64,000 nt of DNA, taken from contig JAINUG010000214.1 in the NCBI GenBank assembly GCA_029706075.1, positions 1 through 64,000 on the forward strand, given 5' to 3'. Under the pieces are notes generated by a model. The model had not been told where the DNA came from. It worked only from the letters and a program-made list of their open reading frames with translations, and did no database searches. The stretch is from Aldrovandia affinis (lineage: Eukaryota > Chordata > Actinopteri > Notacanthiformes > Halosauridae). The translations under genes and the position numbers were made by a program. Below, piece after piece: positions 23,540 through 37,204 of this stretch. Position 1 is the first letter of the stretch. Every line of letters starts with the position of its first letter.

Positions 23540-23712
23540 TATATATGCCATTTAGCAGACGCTTTTATCCAAAGCGACTTTCAGAAATGAATGCATACTT
23601 TTTTCTCCCCACCCCCCACCCCTCAGTGTGGCCCCAATGGGAATCACCCGCACACAAGCTAAGCGTTATCAGCGCCATGCTCTACCTACTGAGCCACACA
23701 GAACCACTACAT
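23540..23712 (-). repeat. tRNA-derived SINE, family B
   Basis: TTTAGCAGACGCTTTTATCCAAAGCGACTTTCAG tail and a reversed tRNA-like head ending CATGCTCTACCTACTGAGCCACAC; the + oriented relative at 55045 shows the A and B boxes clearly. Confidence 0.7.
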
Positions 23713-23904
23713 GATACATTATGATACATAGACAGTGTGTGCATCAGGCAAGACGCTGCCCTTCTGCCTGAAATTGCGTCTACAACATTCCTGGACGACA
23801 TTTTGGGGCGTATACCGTTTAGTGTGGGCGTGTAAGCTGCGGCTTTACAAGGGTGTGGACACCAGCCACTCAGCTGCAGCATTTCACCGTTTCACGGTGC
23901 AACA

Positions 23905-24248
23905 ATGTTTAAAAAAAGATTTTGTTTCAGATTTTTCCCTATTTTCTCCCAATTTAGTAGCCAATTATACCCTCTTTTCATGTCAACTATCCCCCTCCTC
24001 GTATTGTGAGCTCGCTGCCGTAGTCCTGAGACCGATGCACCGCCTCCTCCGAGCTGGAACTCGCCAAGCGGTCAGCTGTAACTGCGGTACACAAAGAGTC
24101 ACTCTTAATTGCGGAGAGCTCGTACCGGCTTCCCTCCTCCCTCCTTGGGGCAGACAGCCAATCGCCGCCCCCTAGTAGCACTCCTGGTGGCAGTGGGCAG
24201 CATGCGCCCCGGTCAGACGCTCTGACCGCTACACCACCCGGGAGGCCT
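23905..24248 (-). repeat. tRNA-derived SINE, family A
   Basis: TTTCTCCCAATTTAGTAGCCAATTATACCC tail, GCAGACAGCCAATCGCC body, and CTCTGACCGCTACACCACCCGGGAGGCC head end. Confidence 0.65.
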
Positions 24249-24249
24249 G

Positions 24250-25400
24250 TGAAAGCAGCGAGATTCTTGCACTGAGCAGCAGCTTGGACTTACAACAAGT
24301 GTGTGGGGCTGTGAACTTGCTGTCAATCAAACCAAGGTCAAACGGGACTGGGACACTGCCCTGCCGCACTGGGGCAGCAGGTTTTTAAACGAAACGGCTA
24401 AGATAAATGATCTAGTTATCTATCTAGCTACTAAACTGTTTCTGTTTTTAAATGAATTTGATCTGCACGTTGACGATTTAATGATGGTCAAGATTGGATA
24501 TACCGTGTACGGTAATGTTGACGCGAACTTACTTTGAAGGTTGACAACATGTCCGAAGAGAACAGCATACATGGCACTCTCGTTTTAACTAACGCTGTCG
24601 TTGTTAGATGGATTATAATCGTCACTGAATTGCAAACTGCTAAAAATAACTCCTTTTAATCAACAAGAAAACTTGAATAGCAGTAGCACAGACGGCAGCT
24701 CACACAGTTGTAACCGATATTAAATGTTTTTGAGTAGGCTATATGCTTGAAAATCTGTGGCTTCACAAGACAGTTATCAATTATTGGAAACGTTAGCTAA
24801 CGTTGGCTGGATGATAGATAAACTCCAAGCTAAGGCCTTTCCAGCTCTGGACATTAGCAAGACATTTAGCAAGCAAGCTACAAAACTACAAAGCCAACAG
24901 CACATCGCTAAACGTAATGTTACCCTTTTATTGTTTGAAGAATAAAGACGCTGATCAAGCAATGCAAGATTTAGCTAACGTTACCTAAGTCATTGATAGC
25001 TATTCTCGAATATCAGTCTGCCAGGTTGCTCAACCCCCGCTTAGTTGACGTTTAAACAAACTTATGTTGGTAAATTTGTTGCATTAAAAAAATTCTGGGA
25101 ATTATTCAATTCATATCAAATTGCGGTGGCAAAGCTCATTGCTAGGGTGGCACCTGCCACCCCATGCCACACCCCTGGGGGGCGGGAATGTTGGCTCCGC
25201 TAGGTTGGTGGTTGGGTAATGTAACGAGGTGAAGTTTGTAATTGGCCACACACAGTCGCCATACCTGCAGTGTTGAAAACGTGCACGTAGCATTTTGGTG
25301 CTCTTGAATACACCCCTGATATCACATTAAATCCGAGCTGAACAGTTTTGAACAACCTGATTCACTCAGGTGTCTTCTGGCCTCGTTTCTTCTCTGCTCA
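24250..25400. other. Gene-free stretch before tmem198
   Basis: Scattered GCTAACGTTAGC-like motifs occur (24795, 24975) but I see no exon, SINE or complete element. Near 25130-25190 is a GGTGGCACCTGCCACC palindrome-like block followed by a G-rich stretch. Confidence 0.3.
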
Positions 25401-25452
25401 GGTGGATCGCTTTGGATGGGAAGCACCTCCTAATCTCCCAAACCCTGTCACC

Positions 25453-29288
<3,836 letters not shown>

Positions 29289-29701
29289 GGCTGGTCCGCT
29301 GGCGGTACCGCAGCATGTTTGCGTGTGAGAGAGAGATGGAGACCACCGCTCCTCTCCTCGAGTCTCTCTCCCTGGGTCCAGACCGCCGCTCCTCCCCCGC
29401 CCCACCTCTGTACCCCCCTCACCCCTACCAGCATGGCTCTGCTCAAATGTGGGGTGTGGGGTACATCACGCGCGCATAGCGGTGCCTGGAGCGGGACGTG
29501 GCCGGGTGGACTCCGTGAGAACTTAGTACCCGAGGCTGACATCGCGTGTTCGCGCACAGTGGTGTCACTCGATTACGTGCAGCTCCGAAGTTCATTCCGG
29601 GTGGATTTTAATCTCTGGAAGAACTCTCCGGAAACGCCCGCGGCTTACATGGAAAAGACGAAAAACGAGACGACCACGACCAGAGATCCAAGCCATATAT
29701 C

Positions 29702-29702
<1 letters not shown>

Positions 29703-29759
<57 letters not shown>
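29703..29759. repeat. (CT)n microsatellite in the tmem198 3' region
   Basis: About 57 bases of pure (TC)n, some 415 bases after the tmem198 stop codon. Confidence 0.9.
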
Positions 29760-29762
<3 letters not shown>

Positions 29763-30064
29763 CCCCACAGTGCTTTAGACATGCAGTTGTTTTGGACCAT
29801 TACACACTGCGTGTTTGTTATTTTATCACTTTAAAAAAAAAGACTTCCTGTGGAATTCAGGGGATTTCCATTCAAATGAAAGTTTCCTGTTATGGAGAGG
29901 TGGGGGGAGGGGCTATCCTTCATTCCGTGCCCTTCCCCCTCCCCTTCCTCACAGACACACGGTTATTGAGAGTTTAACTCTATTTTTCTGTATTTTTTGC
30001 AGCCCTGTCATACTGTCCCTGTCTCATACCCAAGACTGCACTATACAATAAGAGATAAACACAG

Positions 30065-30250
30065 GTCACTGACCAAGTCAAGGAGACGCCAACATAAAGT
30101 GTCTTAGTGGGGCGTTTGGGCCACCATGAGCCGCCAGAACAGCTTCAAGGTGCCTTGGCAAAGATTCTACAAGTTCTTGAACTATACGAGGGGGCAGGTG
30201 GCCACCAAATTGGGAATAAATGTTGGGACAAATCTGAAATAAAAGGAATT
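30065..30250. mobile_element. Tc1 terminal fragment joined to a SINE family A tail
   Basis: GACGCCAACATAAAGTGTCTTAGTGGGGCGTT...CAGAACAGCTTCAAGGTGCC matches 4350-4440, the end of the Tc1 family there. From about 30190 a family A tail (CCACCAAATTGGGAATAAA) follows. Confidence 0.5.
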
Positions 30251-30354
30251 TAAAATGAGCCGTTCTAATGCCACAGCCCAGGAGGAAACATGAGCTAGCT
30301 GTGTAAATAAGTGTTTGTGTGAATTGGCCATATTTACATATTTACACTCCTGGC

Positions 30355-30505
30355 TGCCCTCCTCTGGCCCTCTGCACATGCTCAGTCCATCTCCCCTGGC
30401 CCTCTGCACATGCTCAGTCCATCTCCCCTGGCCCTCTGCACATGCTCAGTCCGTCTCCTCTAGCCCTGTGCACATGCTCAGTCCGTCTCCTCTGGCCCTT
30501 TGGTT
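30355..30505. repeat. Minisatellite, ~30-bp unit
   Basis: About five copies of CCTCTGCACATGCTCAGTCC plus CTCCCCTGGC-type spacer. Confidence 0.85.
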
Positions 30506-30664
30506 TCAGGTGTGCATACTGTACACACAGTGCTGTACTATTGCTGTTGTGATGTTTTTTCATCTTCCTCCATAGTTATTTTTCTAATGGATTGATCAAG
30601 TTCGTTTGCTGGACCTGACGTTAAAGTTGTACAATATCCCTTAAGGCATCGTGTCCCTCTGGAA

Positions 30665-30897
30665 GTACATTTACATTTACATTTTAGGCATTTAGCAGAC
30701 GCTCTTATGCAGAGCAACTTGCACAGTTTACATTTCTTTACATACAATCCATTTATACAGCTGGATATTTTACTGAAGCAATTCAGTTTAAGTACCTTTA
30801 GCTCAAGGGTACAACAGCAGTGTCCCCATCTGGGAATTGGACCAGCAACCTCTGAGTTACAAGCGCAGCTCCCTAACCATTACACTACACTGCCAGC
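30665..30897 (-). repeat. tRNA-derived SINE, family B, near complete
   Basis: Tail CATTTTAGGCATTTAGCAGACGCTCTTATGCAGAGCAACTT, the ACATACAATCCATTTATACAGCTGGATATTTTACTGAAGC body, B box GGGAATTGGACC and head CCCTAACCATTACACTACACTGCC. Best reference copy in the window. Confidence 0.75.
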
Positions 30898-31779
30898 CAA
30901 ATACATTAGTTATTTATTCATTTATTTATGTATTAATTAATTAAAGTTTAATCAGGATTAATTTGCATCGGTTCATGCTGTTGGCTCAGGGTTCCTGTCT
31001 GGGTTTAATGTTATTATTATTAGGGTGCCTGCTTTGCAAAATATTGCAATATTATTATTATTATCTTATGATTATTGTTAAGTGTATTATTATATTAATG
31101 CACGTCTTTGTGTGGGTCTGGATATGATAAATGTGATTCTAAAACCGTTTTATTTCTGACTCTGACCTTTTATTTCCTTTTGCTGAGTTTGTATGTGTGT
31201 GTGTGTGTGTGTGTGAGAGAGTGAGTGTGTGTGTGTGTGTGTGATTGTTCGCGTGTGTATATGTATGTGGGGTTATGGATACGCATGTTGTGGTACAGAA
31301 AGTGGAGAGAGATTGTAAGAACGTATGTATGAACGAGTTTACAAATGAGCAGTGTGTGCGATTTTTATTATAGCACATTATTAATTTATTTCAACAACGC
31401 CATGCATTGTTTAAAAAAACCCATTGAAAATATGTTTATGATTCATACGTGGCTGACAATGGGTAGCGATGTGACACATTGCTAAAAAGACGAGTTATTG
31501 TTGAGAGGTTGCTGTTCGTATATAATGCGTTTCCTGGTGCTTGTCCTTGGTGTTCCAGCTGAGTTCTCGCGTGTCCTTAAAACGCACGCGCTATTAGCGC
31601 TGAATACAGCTGGCCTCTAACCTTATTAGAGTTGAGGGTGACGAGCAGGGCAACACTAATTATCTCCATGGAAACATGATCTCCAGATTGGTCCTCTGTT
31701 CTCTCTGCCTTCATAACAGCACCGCGGTCTTTATTACAGAGGAAACTTCGGGTCCGTCTTTATCGTAAGCGCCAGTCTA

Positions 31780-32125
31780 TGTTGTGCACCGCTAGAAAGG
31801 GATTAACAAAGTGGACTACCAGAGATTTTTTTAAGATAAATTCGGTTAGCAGAACAAGAGGCCACAGGTGGAAATTAGTTCAAGGCAACTTCCGCATGTA
31901 TGTTAGGACGTTTTTTTTTACAGAGAGTTGTCAATGCCTGGAACAGCTTGTCAGGTCGGGTAGTAGAGGCAGACACACCTGGGCTATTCAAGTCCAGGCT
32001 AGACACAGTACTAGATTAGGACGTGATGAGCCGAGATGGGTTGAACGGCCCGTTCTCATCATTATGTACATTTACATTTACAGCATTTAGCAGACGCTCT
32101 TATCCAGAGCGACTTACAAGATGTA
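31780..32125 (+). mobile_element. LINE 3' end fragment followed by SINE B tail
   Basis: The + frame shows SVSRTRGHRWKLVQGNFR then FFTESCQCLEQLVRSGSRG, like the C-terminal end of a non-LTR retrotransposon ORF2. GATGAGCCGAGATGGGTTGAACGGCCCG (about 32025) recurs inverted at 37495-37520, where only the tail survives. GCATTTAGCAGACGCTCTTATCC follows. Confidence 0.5.
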
Positions 32126-32257
32126 TTCTTATGTTCTTATACAGCAATGAAGTGTAGAAAAAAGATCAATGTATTATATGTAGGCTATACAGTCAAGCCG
32201 GAAAGTCTGCACACCCCTTTCACCCTCTCCGCGTTTCATTGCGTTACAGACTTATTC

Positions 32258-33453
32258 TATGCTATGTTATGATGATGTATATTTATTGCGAGTGAATGTC
32301 AGCTTTAGAAGGACACGCAGCAAGCTGTTTGCTTTCGTTCTGACTGCAGGTGAAACGCACAAAGGGCTCCGCAGGTGGGACAGCGAGGCGGTGCTCTGCC
32401 CTCAGGCCGTGAGTCACCCCAGAGACGCGAGCGCGGCGTGCAGGTACTTGACCTGACTTGCTTCAGTAAAACACCCAGCTGTGTAAATAAATGCTCTGGA
32501 TAAGAGTGTCCGCTAAAATGCCTGAAATGTAAATGTACATTTATAGAGCGCTATTCATCCAAAGCGCGTAGCTCAAAGTGCTTTACAGGGATGTCATTCG
32601 TTTATTCCAGTCACGCCGCTTGAGTCCCAGCAGAACCAACAGATCCGCAGCGCTGGGAACCTGTAATGGATTGCCCCGCACCAGTGTGTTCCCACTCAGG
32701 GAGTCTGGCATCCAATCACTTCCTGGTCCATTAGAGCAGCCGTGCTCTGCGCCCGTTACTGTGGGTACGGGCGCGCTCATTCTTCTTTCTCCCCCGACGT
32801 GAGAAGGCCGAGAGCGCCCGGCTGAGGGCCTTAACTTCCCACGCAGCCCTGCTCGCAATCATTACATTACATTACAGGCATTTGGCAGACGCTCTTATCC
32901 AGAGCGACGTACAACAAAGTGTTAACCGCAGTCAAGAACAGTTTCGCTGAGAGCCATCCTAGCGGGAAGTACAGTTCTTAGGTGCAAGGAGCAACCACAT
33001 AGTTAAACTAGGACCCTGTAGGTAAATCTGTAGCCACAATTCAAAGGTAGCTATAAAGCACTCAGTGTGGAAAATAATGCCTAAGCCTAAAACAATACAT
33101 AAACAAGTAGACATGTGTAATACTAAGCAACTAGTTAACAAAAACCGGACTACAGGGAGAGGTGCACCCTGAAGAGGTGAGTCTTCAGTCGTCGCTTGAA
33201 GGTGGCCAGGGTCTCAGCTGTTCTGACTTCCAGTCAGTCCACTGCCTGGTCAATCCACTGCCTGACCCGACATGTACCCTGAAATGGAGCTGCACGCCGC
33301 GCCCCCGTCTCTGGGGTGACTCAAGGCTGTCCCACCTGCGGAGCCCTTTGTGCGTTTCACCTGCAGTCAGAACGAAAGCAAACAGCTTGCTGCGTGTTCC
33401 GTCTAAAGCTGACATTCACTCGCAATAAATATACATCATCATAACATAGCATA
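32258..33453. repeat. Large inverted repeat, arms ~165-185 bp, ~850-bp spacer
   Basis: Left arm 32258-32443 and right arm 33290-33453 are reverse complements over their full length, with few mismatches and one ~20-base gap (left-arm GAGGCGGTGCTCTGCCCTCAG is absent on the right). The spacer holds a SINE tail, a LINE end and a further SINE. A Tc1-like terminus (CAGTCAAGCCGGAAAGTCTGC, 32192) lies just outside the left arm. Confidence 0.85.
32860..33240 (-). mobile_element. LINE 3' end fragment with GCAGACGC-type tail
   Basis: Tail CAGGCATTTGGCAGACGCTCTTATCCAGAGCGACGT, then on the - strand a frame giving TFKRRLKTHLFRVH, the same ORF2 C-terminus as at 16262-16490. Lies in the spacer of the inverted repeat. 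Confidence 0.55.
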
Positions 33454-33454
33454 T

Positions 33455-33592
33455 GCCATTTAGCAGACGCTTTCATCCAAAGCGGCTCACAGTAGTGAAC
33501 GCATACATTTTTCAGTACATGTGCTCCCAATTGGAAGCGAACCCGCAACCTAAGCGTTGTCAGCGCCGTGCTCTACCTACTGAGCCACACAT
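33455..33592 (-). repeat. tRNA-derived SINE, family B (tRNA head subtype 2)
   Basis: ATTTAGCAGACGCTTTCATCCAAAGCGGCTCACAG, AACGCATACATTTTTCAGTACATG, GGAAGCGAACCC (B box) and CTCTACCTACTGAGCCACAC (A box end). Confidence 0.7.
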
Positions 33593-33657
33593 TCCATACA
33601 TTAGTATGGAATCTTATGTGGCTAGCTGACTAACATGGCACAACAGTTGTCGCTAAA

Positions 33658-34505
33658 ACGGCAGTGTAGTATAGTGGATAGGGAAACTGGGCTTGTAACT
33701 CAGAGGTTGTGTGGAGGGAAGTTTCCAATACTTTGTTTGAACCTCGATCAACAGCTTCAAATAATTCAGTGCAATGAGTCCGGATCAAACAAACATTGTT
33801 TTATTAAACTAAATACGTGACACGGGAACCAACATCTGGCGAATGCACGCTGGCTATAGAACCTACATATTGTTATCGTTAGAGCCCGAAATGGTTCAAT
33901 CTCCTCTTGTATGCCCCAAATGACAGCCTCACCCCTCTTTTCACAGCCATCCAAACACACACACACTTCCTGCTTTGGCAGTTTCTCACTCTAGCCCCCC
34001 CCCTTCGCTCTTCTCATCTCCTCTCAGGCCCAGGTGGTCTCAATAATGGCTATGGCATCCCTCCCATCTCCTAACAAAGACAGGTACTCTAAGGTCAAGA
34101 TAACTTGAAGACTTGAAATGTTCACTTCTCATGCATTCCACTTAGGTGAGGCATCTTTTTGCAAAGCACAGCAAATTTAGCAACAGTTTCACACAGGCAA
34201 AGTCCTAGGCAATAACACATCTGACCGTCTGTCTGACATTTTACAACAGCAAGATGAGGTCCCGTGTCTTGTTCATCAAACAGATTCTCAACTGTTACAC
34301 CTTTACATCAATTTATTTTCTTATACAAAATTAAACTTCCACAGTTGCAGGTTCAATTCCCAGGTGGGGCACTGCTGTCATACCCTTGAGCAAATGCACT
34401 TAATCTGAATTGCTTCAGTAAAATATCCAGCTGTATAAATGGATTGTATGTAAAGAAATGTAAACTGTGTAAGTCGCTCTGGATAAGTGCCAAAAATGTA
34501 ATGAA
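33658..34505 (+). repeat. tRNA-derived SINE, family B, split by a solo LTR
   Basis: Head GGCAGTGTAGTATAGTGGATAGGGAAAC...AACTCAGAGGTTG (33658-33709) and remainder GTTGCAGGTTCAATTCCC... to CTCTGGATAAGTGCC (34344-34505) rejoin into a normal SINE when 33710-34343 plus one GTTG copy is removed. Confidence 0.8.
33710..34343 (-). mobile_element. Solo LTR (634 bp) with 4-bp target duplication GTTG
   Basis: Starts TGTGGAGGGAAG and ends TTCCACA, so TG...CA with short inverted ends, and is bracketed by GTTG (33706-33709 and 34344-34347). On the - strand a poly(A) signal AATAAA falls about 85 bases before the end, setting the orientation. No internal viral genes remain. Confidence 0.75.
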
Positions 34506-35154
34506 ACAAACAGTGCATCCATTTCCACCGTGTAACCGATAAACAATTCAATGACGACAAACCGTAAAATTCATGATTTTTTATATTTTTTATTTAGAAC
34601 TCTCTGGTTACATCACAACATCTTTCTCTTTCTTTTAATCATTGCATAAAGTGCCATCGATTATATTAGTTAGCACGTTAGCTAAATAGCTACAAACAAG
34701 AGCTAACAACAACAACATTATTAGCATTAGCTGGCAACAAAAAGATGTGTGAATGTGAATTAAAGGGTTTAAGGGACAATAAACTCACGTTGCCAAGTTC
34801 GTTGAACCAAAGCTGATGCGTTTAAATAGACCCAAATGAATTTCTGAGAGGTGTCTACAGTTATCAACTACTAGTGCCAGATGCAAGTGACAAGTGTCAG
34901 TATTTTGTGGCGGCTTGGGTATACAGGATGAACAGTGGTATCAAGACTCGTGTTTCCTCAACTATAACAACACTATCACTCCAATATCGGACCGATCTGA
35001 AGTTAGCATCTGTGCTCTGTTGCCACAAGTGATTTTTCACGGTGAAATAACCAAAACACTGTGCATTGGGAGGTGGTTATGGTTCCTCCACGTCAGCCGT
35101 CCGGCCTGTTGCAAAACTGGAACCATCTGGCCCAGATCGTTCCTCGGTGAGGAC

Positions 35155-35310
35155 ATGAGCCCCACCTTGCTTCTGATTGGACCAACCTGCTTCAGCCACG
35201 CCCAGCTGCTTCCTGCTTGGCCCACCTGCCACACCCCCTCCCCATCCCACTTCTGATTGGACCAGCCTGCTTTAGCCATGCCCAGCTGCTTCCTGCCTGG
35301 CCCAGCATTA
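35155..35310. repeat. Two-copy direct repeat, ~75-bp unit
   Basis: CTTCTGATTGGACCAACCTG through GCTTCCTGCTTGGCCCA occurs twice with four or so differences, giving a repeated CCAAT (reverse) box. No gene is seen here. Confidence 0.7.
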
Positions 35311-35829
35311 CTGGCCCACCTCGGTCAGAGCAGTGTGTGAAAAGCACATGGCTGCTATCAATGAGACAGTAAGACTCGAGCAACAATCAGATCTTCTCAA
35401 CAAGGACGTCCGGTGAGTGCAGGTCTTTATTACAGGCTTCTGCTGTCGTGACACGACATTCTACAAGCTGACACACGTGCGCGCTCGCAAGCAGGCACAT
35501 GCACGTACACACACACACACACACACACGCACAAGCTCAGTAGAAACCCAGCCGTGATTAAAATTCTTGCGTTGGTGCATTTCTGTGGTTCACTTTCTCC
35601 CGTCCTCCTTCTTTCTCTGTCTACTTTTCTATTTTCTTTTTCCTTTTTCTTTATTATTACTTTATCATTAAATATTTCTGTAGCATTTCGTTAGTGTTCA
35701 TGTCATGAGTGAGCCGTTTACTCGCGTGCATTAAAAACCGTGTCAGTGAAGGGTCACCATTGGTGTACGATCGTCTTCCTTTTTTTAAATGTAATTTTAT
35801 TTTTTTCTTTGTTTTCTTTCCTCTGTGTC

Positions 35830-37160
35830 CTACATGACGTCCTCCTGGTGCTGTGTGGATTCACTGACGACCTGGGGACAGAGGCAGACAGACAGACAGA
35901 CGGGGTCATTTAGGACACACAAGCAGACAGACATACAGACATACAGACAGACAGAGGGTCATTTAGGACACAAGCAGACAGACAGACAGCCAGGGGGTTA
36001 TTTAGGACACACAAGCAGGCAGACAGACAGACAGGGGGTTATTTAGGACACACAAGCAGACAGACAGACAGGGGTACCTACCAAGGGACAGAGAGCAAGA
36101 AAACAGGCTGCTTGTGCTCCTATCTGCTCTGCTGCCTTCCCTCAATTTCACACTCAGTTAAACTCTGTCAGATTCACTCCGTCAGGTTCACTCTGTCAGA
36201 ATCACACTCTCAGATTCACACTGTCAGGATCACACTGCCGGTTTCACTCTGTCTGGTTCACTCTGTCAGAATCACACTCTCAGATTCACACTGTCGGTTT
36301 CACTCTGTCGGGTTCACTCTGTCAGTGTCATAAGTCCCTCACGTCACTAACACTGACGGTTGGTGTCCTAGTCCTAGCAGTCCTGAGTAAATTAGTAAGT
36401 AATCATAAAGAGTAATAAGTAGTCTCTCTGTCCAGCCTACAGGAACCTCATTAGAGGTTGTGTGACCTGGCCTGATCAGAGCCTGTATGCAGCGGCAGCA
36501 GCCAAGTGGGGGGGGGGGCATCAGGCTCTGGCAGAGAACACGTATGTGGGCCCGCCTGCTGTGACCGGCAGTGAACACGCATGTGTGCTGTCCGGTGCGT
36601 GAGAGACACAGTCGTCCTTTGTTACAGATCTTAGATCAGTGATGGGGGGCCGCTGGGGAAGGGGTGAGTGCCAGTGGAGGGGGAGGGGCGGCGGTGGGGG
36701 TTGGCAGAGGTTCGAGGGACATGCTGGCAGAACCCAACACAACTTACTCAGTAAGCTCTAGCCGCCGCCCCCCCCTCGCCTATTCGTAGCTAACCTAAAC
36801 AAACCAGCAAGGAACACATTTACCCACGAGGAAACATTGTGGGCTAACAGAACATGAGCAGGGTTTCAGGTGTGCTGTCAAGTCTGAATCCTGTGCTCTC
36901 CTCTGCGGAGAGTGTCCTTAACGCTGCTGTGCGGCCAGGGTATTTAACAAACGTGGCACAGTCTGTCTGGAGGATGTGCTGAGGTGGTGCACAAATAAAA
37001 GCTGGCTGAACTGCTTCTGTGATGTCACTTCCTGCGCATGGGGAATCTTGGGAATGTGAGTCCCAATCAGACCTTGCAGAAAAGCAGCGGTACTACAATT
37101 TTTTCTTTTGATTCTACCCTTTCTCGGTTTGTGTGTGTGCGAGTGCGTGTGTGTGAGTAT

Positions 37161-37204
<44 letters not shown>

